NCBI GenBank assembly: GCA_011051855.1
Contig: DRKG01000059.1
Location: forward strand, 1 to 7,097
Direction: 5' to 3'
Origin: a bacterium
GTDB taxonomy: Bacteria; Planctomycetota; UBA1135; UBA2386
DNA: 7,097 bases
The notes beneath the pieces were generated by a model that had not been told where the DNA came from, did no database searches, and saw only the letters and a list, made by a program, of their open reading frames with translations. This document shows positions 1-5,139 of this stretch, in pieces (within the stretch, counting starts at the first letter, position 1; the number at the start of each line of letters is the position of its first letter). Made by a program: the position numbers and the translations under genes.

Positions 1-140
1 GGGGAAGGGATCTCGGCCTTCCGTGCCGTTTCATCGACGCCGGGGTCTTCGCAGCGGAACGGTACGCAAAGCCGCTCCAGCAACGCGGCTCGGTACTTGG
101 ATGTGCTCCCCAGAATCAGCCCTGGCATTGCCCCGATCAT
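1..140 (-). CDS. maf: Maf-family nucleotide pyrophosphatase, N-terminal part (cut by left edge)
   Basis: Maf proteins hydrolyse non-canonical or modified nucleoside triphosphates to the monophosphate and pyrophosphate in the cytosol. Only the first 46 residues are in the window; the rest lies beyond position 1. The translation has the family's opening strand LILGSTSKYR (residues 8-17), matching the S-T/A-S-x-x-R phosphate-binding loop, then the helix AALLERL and, after PFRCEDPG, the V-D-E-T motif at residues 35-38. The STS..R spelling is closer to the YceF-type (7-methyl-GTP) branch than to the YhdE type, but the specificity residues are out of view. The start at 140 is chosen because GGAG lies 5 bases upstream on the minus strand; a second in-frame ATG at 128 (MPGLILGSTS) would begin nearer the usual family start. 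It is divergent from the cytochrome peroxidase gene. Seen: the motifs and open frame. Inferred: that the gene is intact outside the window. Confidence 0.85.
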   Translation of the reverse strand, partial: MIGAMPGLILGSTSKYRAALLERLCVPFRCEDPGVDETARKAEIPS

Positions 141-263
141 GGGCTCTCCGTCGCCGGAAGGCAATGACCCGGAGCGGCCACGAGCCGGAGGTAATGAAAT
201 CTCGCGGAAGCCGCTGGGTTGGTTCCCGTGAAAGTCGTTTCGCTCGGCCCTACAACCAACACC
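141..263. promoter_or_regulatory. Divergent intergenic region between maf and the cytochrome peroxidase gene
   Basis: These 123 bases separate two divergent start codons and so should hold both promoters. No convincing -35/-10 pair stands out on either strand. A weak plus-strand pair is GTGAAA (228-233) and TACAAC (251-256) with a 17-base spacer. If it were used, transcription would begin almost at the ATG at 264, giving a nearly leaderless message; that would fit the missing Shine-Dalgarno there. The most distinct object is the direct repeat at 153-197, listed separately. The promoter role is inferred from gene orientation. Confidence 0.4.
153..197. repeat. Imperfect direct repeat, candidate tandem operator
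   Basis: GCCGGAAGGCAATGA (153-167) recurs as GCCGGAGGTAATGA (184-197). The copies differ by one inserted A and one C/T change, and their starts are 31 bases apart, close to three helical turns. The pair sits between the divergent maf and peroxidase starts. This is compatible with a regulator binding two sites on one face of the DNA, but no known operator is recognised and chance similarity in GC-rich DNA is possible. Confidence 0.35.
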
Positions 264-1364
264 ATGAAGACCCTGACCCTGCTGACGACGGCGCTGCCGT
301 TGTTCTTGTTCGCCGCGTGTGGCGGCGACGATCCGAAGAAGACCGATGCGCCGGCTGCGCAGGACTCGCCGGCTGCCAAGCAGCAGTCGCAGGCGGACAG
401 CCAGCCCGCCAAGCGCAAGCCGCGCAAGCGCATGCGCCGGCCGAAGGTCAACTACCAAGCGATCAAGGTGCTGTTCGGCGCGGAACCGCCGGCGCCCAAG
501 GCCGAGGTCGCATCGACGCCCGAACTGGTTGCGCTCGGTAAGGCGCTCTACCACAGCGAGCACCTGTCGGCCAAGGGCAACCTGAGCTGCGCCTCGTGCC
601 ATGACCTGTCCAACTACGGCGTCGACAACAAGCCGACATCGACCGGTTCGACCGGTGAGAAGGGTGAACGCAACACGCCGACGACCTACAACGCGGCCCG
701 CCAGTTCAAGCAGTTCTGGGACGGTCGCGCCGACACCGTCGAGGCGCAGGCGATCATGCCGGTGTTGAACCCGATCGAGCACGGTCTGGCCGACGAAGCC
801 GAGCTCGTCGCCAAGATCAAGGAACAGACCGATCTCGTCGAGGGCTTCAAGAAGGCCTTCCCTGGCGACGCCGATCCGGTCACGGCGAAGAACTTCGGCG
901 TTGCGATCGGCGCGTTCGAACGAACGCTGGTCACGCGGTCGAAGTGGGACGACTACCTCGACGGCAATCAGAAGGCGCTCAGCAACGAAGAGCTGGCCGG
1001 CTTGAAGGTGTTCTTCGACGTCGGCTGTCAGGCGTGCCACATGGGCCGCACGCTCGGGGGCACGATGTTCCAGAAGTACGGGCTGCACAAGCCCTACACG
1101 GGCAAGGACACGGGCCGGCACAAGCTCGATGGCGACGAGGCGCAGAAGTACTTCTTCAAGGTGCCGGCGTTGCTCAACGTCGCCGAGACTGCGCCCTACC
1201 TGCACGACGGCTCGATCGCGACGCTCGAGGTCGCGGTGCGGGACATGCTCGACAAGCAGATCGCGCCGTCGATCGCGGCGAAGGTCACCGACGAGCAGGT
1301 CAAGCACCTGGTCGCATTCCTGAACGCGCTGACCGGCGAGCTTCCGGACGAGTTCAAGAAGTAG
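264..1364 (+). CDS. Di-haem cytochrome c peroxidase, lipoprotein-anchored
   Basis: Reduces H2O2 to water in the periplasm with electrons from small c-type cytochromes or similar donors (bacterial CCP/MauG superfamily). The 366-residue product starts with a lipoprotein signal: K2, a hydrophobic stretch, then F-A-A-C with lipid-anchored Cys19. Residues 20-49 are a linker rich in A, Q, S, P and D, followed by a very basic stretch (K50-K61). The first haem site is CASCH (109-113) and the second CQACH (255-259). Other family marks are W152 in FWDGRA, E172 in NPIEHG, TAPYLHDG (309-316), and M328, placed like the methionine ligand of the high-potential haem. Methionine rather than tyrosine there favours true peroxidase over MauG. 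The ATG at 264 is preferred because it opens a clean signal peptide; in-frame GTG 228 and TTG 219 would only add residues before it. No Shine-Dalgarno is visible. The lipobox -3 residue is Phe, which is uncommon. Confidence 0.92.
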   Translation: MKTLTLLTTALPLFLFAACGGDDPKKTDAPAAQDSPAAKQQSQADSQPAKRKPRKRMRRPKVNYQAIKVLFGAEPPAPKAEVASTPELVALGKALYHSEHLSAKGNLSCASCHDLSNYGVDNKPTSTGSTGEKGERNTPTTYNAARQFKQFWDGRADTVEAQAIMPVLNPIEHGLADEAELVAKIKEQTDLVEGFKKAFPGDADPVTAKNFGVAIGAFERTLVTRSKWDDYLDGNQKALSNEELAGLKVFFDVGCQACHMGRTLGGTMFQKYGLHKPYTGKDTGRHKLDGDEAQKYFFKVPALLNVAETAPYLHDGSIATLEVAVRDMLDKQIAPSIAAKVTDEQVKHLVAFLNALTGELPDEFKK

Positions 1365-1372
1365 ACTCGCCC

Positions 1373-1386
1373 GCCAGTCCGCTGGC
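1373..1386. terminator. Small hairpin in the convergent gap, possible bidirectional terminator
   Basis: GCCAG (1373-1377) pairs with CTGGC (1382-1386) around a 4-base loop TCCG. It lies between the peroxidase stop (1362-1364) and the ABC operon stop (1389-1391), in the only gap between two convergent genes. There is no T-tract on either side and the stem is only 5 bp, so intrinsic termination is doubtful. Confidence 0.25.
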
Positions 1387-1388
1387 CG

Positions 1389-3179
1389 TCAGCCCGCGGT
1401 GGCGTGTCGCGTCATCGCGGCGTAGTGCCCGTCGATGGCCACCAGCTCTTCGTGGCGGCCGCGTTCGACGATGCGGCCACCCTGCAGCACCAGGATCTGG
1501 TCGGCGTCGCGCACGGTCGACAGGCGGTGGGCGACGACCAGGGCCGTGCGCCCCCGCAGAGCGGTCGTGAGGGCGCGCTGCAACCGGGCCTCGGACTCGC
1601 TGTCGATGCTGGCGGTGGCTTCGTCGAGGACCAGTACGTCGGGGTCGGCGACCAGTGCGCGTGCGAATGCCAGCAGTTGGCGTTCCCCTTGCGAGAAGGT
1701 CGCACCTCGTTCAGCGACCTGCGCGTGCAGACCGTCGGGCAGGGCGCGGACGAACGTGGCCGCGCCGACGGTCTCCAGCGCGCGCCACACGCGCTCCTCG
1801 GTGACGTGGGGGTCGAACAGGCGTACGTTGTCGAGCACGGTGCCGTGGAACAGGAACAGGTCCTGGGCGACGAACGCCACCCGTCGGCGCAGTTGCGATG
1901 GGTCCAGGCTCCGCACGTCGACGCCGTCGATCAGGACTCGGCCGGCGGAGACCTCGCGCAGGCGCGAGACCAGGGTCAACAGGGTAGTCTTGCCGGCGCC
2001 GGTCGGCCCGACGATGGCGACCGTCGTGCCGGCCTCGGCAACGAACGAGATGCCGTCGAGCACGTCGGGGCCGTCGCCGTAGGCAAACGCAACCTCTTCG
2101 AACTCGATGCGGGCGGCGCCGCAGCGCGGGCTGGGGCGCGCCGGCGCGTCGACGGTGGGGGGAAAGCGTGGTTCGTCGAGCAGTTGGAAGATGCGTTCGC
2201 AGCTAGCGAATGCCGCCTGCAGCACGTTGTATTTCTCGCCGAGCTCGCGCACCGGCTGCGACAACAGCGTGAAGTAGAGCCAGAACTGCACGAACTGGCC
2301 CGGTTGCAGGTTGCCGTCGAGCACCGCTCCGCCGCCGAACCACAGCAGCCCGACCGTGGTCGCACGCAGGGCGAAATCGACCAGCGAGAAGAACACCGAG
2401 AAGTGCAGCACGGTGTCGCGCCAGGCGGCGTTGGTGGCCGCGTTGCGTTCGGCGTACTTGCGCGCGATCGCGTCTTCGCAGCCGTAGGCGCGGGTGGTGC
2501 GTACGCCGCCGATCATCTCGGTTGCGAACGCGTTCTGCAGTGCCAGTCGGCTGCGCACGGCGCGGTAGGCCGCCGTGGCCTTGCGGCGGAAGAGCACGCT
2601 GAGCACGACCAGGACCGGCAGCGAGAGCGCGGCGAACAGCGCCAGGTCGAAATCGAGGAAGAACAGCACCGCGGCGACGCCGGCGATCTTCAAGAGGTCG
2701 AATACCGACTGTAGCACGCCGGTCGCGATCAGTTCGTTCAGGTTTTCGACGTCGCTGGTTACGCGCGTGGTCAGCTTGCCGGCGGGATTGCGTTCGTGGA
2801 AGGCAAGGCCGGTCGCGAGTAGGTGCGAGTACAGGTGCCGGCGCACGTCGCGCACGACGCGCCCGCCGTTCCAGGCGGTCAGCAGGCCATAGGTGTAACC
2901 GAGCAGCGCGCCGCCGAGGGTGACGGCCAGGAAGGCTGCGCCGTACCACCAGAGCGCGGTCAGCCGTTCGGCCGGTGGTGCGCCGGTGGCGCGCATCGGA
3001 CCGTCGATCGCGAGCCGCATCACCAGCGGCCCGAGCAGTTCGAGCGCGAACGACGCCGCCAGCAGCAGGAGGCAGGCGGCGAAGCCGGTCCGGTAGGGGC
3101 GCACGAACGGCCACAGTCGGGTCAGGAAACGCAGCTGGAAGCGGGTCTGCGGTAGGTCGTCGGCGTACGGGTCGCTCAT
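1389..3179 (-). CDS. ABC exporter half-transporter, MdlB-like, with the catalytically competent Walker B
   Basis: Second subunit of a predicted heterodimeric type IV (ABCB-like) exporter in the inner membrane; substrate unknown. The 596 residues comprise a six-helix transmembrane domain (about 30-335) and a nucleotide-binding domain (about 355-590). Motifs: Walker A GPTGAGKTT (391-399), Q-loop Q439, signature FSQGE (495-499) in place of LSGGQ, Walker B VLVLDE (515-520) with catalytic Glu520, D-loop in ATASID, and H-loop His551. Canonical Walker motifs with a degenerate signature are the features of MdlB and TM288-type subunits. Its ATG overlaps the TGA of the upstream partner (ATGA at 3179-3176), and a purine-rich Shine-Dalgarno lies just before it, so the pair should be translationally coupled at near-equal levels. 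The length is normal for the family. It ends 24 bases from the convergent peroxidase stop. The MdlB name rests on motif resemblance only. Confidence 0.95.
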   Translation of the reverse strand: MSDPYADDLPQTRFQLRFLTRLWPFVRPYRTGFAACLLLLAASFALELLGPLVMRLAIDGPMRATGAPPAERLTALWWYGAAFLAVTLGGALLGYTYGLLTAWNGGRVVRDVRRHLYSHLLATGLAFHERNPAGKLTTRVTSDVENLNELIATGVLQSVFDLLKIAGVAAVLFFLDFDLALFAALSLPVLVVLSVLFRRKATAAYRAVRSRLALQNAFATEMIGGVRTTRAYGCEDAIARKYAERNAATNAAWRDTVLHFSVFFSLVDFALRATTVGLLWFGGGAVLDGNLQPGQFVQFWLYFTLLSQPVRELGEKYNVLQAAFASCERIFQLLDEPRFPPTVDAPARPSPRCGAARIEFEEVAFAYGDGPDVLDGISFVAEAGTTVAIVGPTGAGKTTLLTLVSRLREVSAGRVLIDGVDVRSLDPSQLRRRVAFVAQDLFLFHGTVLDNVRLFDPHVTEERVWRALETVGAATFVRALPDGLHAQVAERGATFSQGERQLLAFARALVADPDVLVLDEATASIDSESEARLQRALTTALRGRTALVVAHRLSTVRDADQILVLQGGRIVERGRHEELVAIDGHYAAMTRHATAG

Positions 3180-4969
3180 CGCGCCTCCCCGTGGTCGTCG
3201 GGCTCTTCTCCGGCCAGCGCCTGCGCCTCGTGTTGCCGGCGCCAGGCGAGCGCGTAGGCGCCGTTGCTGCGCAGCAGGGTGTGGTGGTCGCCGCGCTCGA
3301 CGACGTGCCCGGCCCGCAGGATCAGGATCAGGTCGGCGTCGCGCACCACCGACAGGCGGTGGCTGACGGTGATCATCGTGCGGGCGCGGCGAGCTTGGCC
3401 GAGGCCATCGAGGATGCGGCGCTCGGTGTTGGCGTCGACCGCGGACAAGGTGTCGTCGAGCAGCAGAGCCGGCCGGTCGGAGAGCAGCGCTCGCGCCAGT
3501 GACACCCGCTGCTTCTGTCCGCCCGACAGCGTGACGCCGCGTTCGCCGACGACGGTGTCGAGGCCGCCTGGCAAGCGCGGCAGATCTTGATCGAGTGCGG
3601 CCGCGGCGATCGCCAGATCGCGTGCCCCTTTGCTCGCGTCTCGTTCCAGCAGATCCGCAGCGTGGAAGGCGACGTTGTTGCCGATCGTGTCGCTGAACAG
3701 GAACGGTTCCTGCGGTGCCAGCGCGAACAGCCGACGCAGCACGTCGGGGGCCAGATCGAGCACGTCGCGGCCGTCGACGAACACCGTGCCGCGCGGTGGA
3801 TCGTAGAAGCGCAGCAAGAGTCCGATCAGGGTCGACTTGCCACTGCCTACCGGGCCGACCAAGCCGAGTCTGCCGCCGGCCGGCAGCGAAAAGGACACGT
3901 CGCGCAGTGCCGGGCGGTCGCTGCCGGGATAGGTGAATGTCAGTCCGCGCACCTCGATTGCGCCGCGGAGCTCCGGCTGGGCGCCGTCGCGTGGTTCCGG
4001 CGCGACCGCAAACAGTTCCTCGATGCGCTGGGCGCCGGCGAGCGCCCGTGGGATCATCGCGATCGTCCAGCCGAGGATCTGCAGTGGAAACGTCATCAGC
4101 CCCAGGTAGCCGGTGAACTGGAACAACTGACCGACGGTGAGGTGGCCGGTGATCACCTGGTGGCCGCCGACGGTCAACACCGACAACATCACCAGACCAC
4201 TGCTGGAGTGGGTGAGCGCATTCATCAGTGAGCGCAGGCGTACCAGGCGGAGGTTCGCCAGCAGGAAGCGGCGGTTGCGCGTGGCCATCGCCGCGCGCTG
4301 TCGGTCGGTGATGGCGAACTGCTGGATGACGCGCACGCCGGCGAAGTCCTCCTGGGCGCGCTGTGAGATCGCGGCGATGGCCTCCTGGGAGCGTTTGCTC
4401 CATCCGTGCAGACGCGGCAACAGCGCGCGCATCGCGAGCAGCACCGACGACAGCACGCCGAGGCTGGTCAGTGCGACCGGCACGTTCATCGTCACCATCA
4501 GCCAGGCGCCAGCCGGCAGCAGGAACAGGGTCGAGCCGCCGTGTAGCAAGAGCGGCCCCATCACGAATCGAACCAGTTCGACGTCCTGGGTCATGCGCGC
4601 CGTGATGTCGCCGGTGCGCGAACGATCGAACCAGGCGATCGGCACGCGCTGCAGGTGGCGGGCGAGTTCGTCCTTCAGCGAGCGCTCGACTTCGCGCGAC
4701 GCGTCGATCAGCAGTTTGCGCGCCGTGAAGCGTGCGCCGGCCTCGACGGCCGCCAGTCCGAGCAATATCCAGCAGGTCGTCGCCAGTGCATCGGCGGTGC
4801 CACCGGCAGAGATCTGATCGAGGGCGCCGCCCAGGAGGCTCGGCATGCACAGCACGGCGGCAGCGTGCACCGGCACCAGTGCGAGTCCGATGGCCACCGC
4901 CCGCCAGTGACGGCGGAGGTGTCGGAACGGCCGTCGGAAGCCGTGGGTGAGGGGGCGGAGCCAGAGCAC
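3176..4969 (-). CDS. ABC exporter half-transporter, MdlA-like, with degenerate Walker B
   Basis: First subunit of the predicted heterodimeric ABC exporter; 597 residues, the normal length. The transmembrane domain spans about 24-315, with the first helix near 24-46 after a basic N-terminus (RRPFRHLRRHWR). The nucleotide-binding domain spans about 338-575: Walker A GPVGSGKST (372-380), Q-loop Q420, canonical signature LSGGQ (481-485), Walker B ALLLDD (501-506), D-loop in LSAVD, and H-loop His537. Asp506 replaces the catalytic glutamate, as in MdlA and TM287. Its LSGGQ would therefore complete the active ATP site built on the partner's Walker motifs, while its own Walker motifs face the partner's altered signature. 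The start is the GTG at 4969: the frame upstream reaches a TGA at 5029-5027 with no ATG, GTG or TTG between, and later starts would remove the first helix. No Shine-Dalgarno is seen. It is divergent from the prepilin-like gene. Confidence 0.93.
   Translation of the reverse strand: MLWLRPLTHGFRRPFRHLRRHWRAVAIGLALVPVHAAAVLCMPSLLGGALDQISAGGTADALATTCWILLGLAAVEAGARFTARKLLIDASREVERSLKDELARHLQRVPIAWFDRSRTGDITARMTQDVELVRFVMGPLLLHGGSTLFLLPAGAWLMVTMNVPVALTSLGVLSSVLLAMRALLPRLHGWSKRSQEAIAAISQRAQEDFAGVRVIQQFAITDRQRAAMATRNRRFLLANLRLVRLRSLMNALTHSSSGLVMLSVLTVGGHQVITGHLTVGQLFQFTGYLGLMTFPLQILGWTIAMIPRALAGAQRIEELFAVAPEPRDGAQPELRGAIEVRGLTFTYPGSDRPALRDVSFSLPAGGRLGLVGPVGSGKSTLIGLLLRFYDPPRGTVFVDGRDVLDLAPDVLRRLFALAPQEPFLFSDTIGNNVAFHAADLLERDASKGARDLAIAAAALDQDLPRLPGGLDTVVGERGVTLSGGQKQRVSLARALLSDRPALLLDDTLSAVDANTERRILDGLGQARRARTMITVSHRLSVVRDADLILILRAGHVVERGDHHTLLRSNGAYALAWRRQHEAQALAGEEPDDHGEAR
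3184..3190 (-). promoter_or_regulatory. Ribosome binding site of the second ABC gene, inside the first
   Basis: On the minus strand GGGGAGG precedes the ATG at 3179 by 4 bases (CGCG). It lies within the last codons of the upstream subunit, whose stop codon overlaps the start. This supports the ATG at 3179 as the true start and suggests translational coupling. Confidence 0.65.
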
Positions 4970-5039
4970 GACCGGCAGAGCATCGGTGGCCGCGCGTGGT
5001 GTTGCAAACCTCGACGCCGCCGGGCGTCACGGGCGCGGA

Positions 5040-5052
5040 TCCCGTATCGGGA
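5040..5052. repeat. Short perfect inverted repeat, candidate operator
   Basis: TCCCG (5040-5044), TAT, CGGGA (5048-5052) forms a perfect 5-bp dyad with a 3-base centre. It lies in the divergent promoter region, 70 bases upstream of the ABC GTG and 88 bases before the prepilin ATG. It could be a repressor site, but no regulator is recognised and such a short dyad can occur by chance. Confidence 0.3.
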
Positions 5053-5058
5053 CGGTTG

Positions 5059-5105
5059 TCGGGGTTCGGGCGCATGCACATCGAGCCACCTGCCGATAAC
5101 CCCGA
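5059..5105. repeat. Longer inverted repeat upstream of the prepilin-like gene
   Basis: TCGGGGTT (5059-5066) is exactly complementary to AACCCCGA (5098-5105). The pairing can continue inward with CGG (5067-5069) and CCG (5093-5095) after a 2-base bulge, leaving a loop of about 23 bases that contains the palindrome GCATGC. It ends 22 bases before the Shine-Dalgarno. As RNA it would be a stable leader hairpin; as DNA it could be an operator. There is no T-run after it, so it is not a classical terminator. Confidence 0.4.
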
Positions 5106-5127
5106 GACGATGTCGCGGCGCGTCATC

Positions 5128-5133
5128 AAGGAG
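5128..5133 (+). promoter_or_regulatory. Ribosome binding site deciding the prepilin-like start
   Basis: AAGGAG lies 6 bases before the ATG at 5140, an ideal Shine-Dalgarno arrangement. The in-frame ATG at 5110 has no such site. The choice gives a short basic/acidic leader of 11 residues ending in Gly, as expected of a class III signal. Confidence 0.75.
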
Positions 5134-5139
5134 CAATCG

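Larger units (their letters stand above)
4970..5139. promoter_or_regulatory. Divergent intergenic region between the ABC operon and the prepilin-like gene
   Basis: These 170 bases lie between two divergent starts and should contain promoters for both. For the minus strand a weak pair is TTGCAA (5007-5002) and GATGCT (17-base spacer), ending about 15 bases before the GTG at 4969; the match to consensus is poor. No clear plus-strand promoter is seen. Two inverted repeats, at 5040-5052 and 5059-5105, and a Shine-Dalgarno at 5128-5133 are listed separately. The in-frame ATG at 5110 is a possible but less likely start for the prepilin-like gene. Confidence 0.45.

Noticed and set aside
41..100. A c-di-GMP-I (GEMM) riboswitch-like core: the decamer ACGCAAAGCC (64-73) followed by a hairpin AGCCGC/GCGGCT.
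   Set aside because: The GNRA-capped first stem and the conserved 3' segment are missing, and the bases fall inside the Maf coding sequence on the opposite strand, which explains them better.
1..231. An open plus-strand frame from the left edge to a TGA at 229-231, possibly the tail of an upstream gene.
   Set aside because: It shows no recognisable motif and its first 140 bases are covered by the clear Maf match on the minus strand.
219..263. Extended starts of the peroxidase at TTG 219 or GTG 228.
   Set aside because: Both would put polar residues before a lipoprotein signal that begins naturally at the ATG at 264, and neither has a well-spaced Shine-Dalgarno.
1404..2714. A 436-codon open frame on the plus strand opposite the second ABC gene.
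   Set aside because: It is antisense to a motif-complete ABC subunit, has biased low-complexity composition (many Gln, Arg, Ala, Gly) and no domain; a GC-rich shadow frame.
5110..5139. Alternative ATG at 5110 for the prepilin-like protein.
   Set aside because: No Shine-Dalgarno precedes it, while AAGGAG sits 6 bases before the ATG at 5140; prepilin leaders can be longer, so it is not fully excluded.
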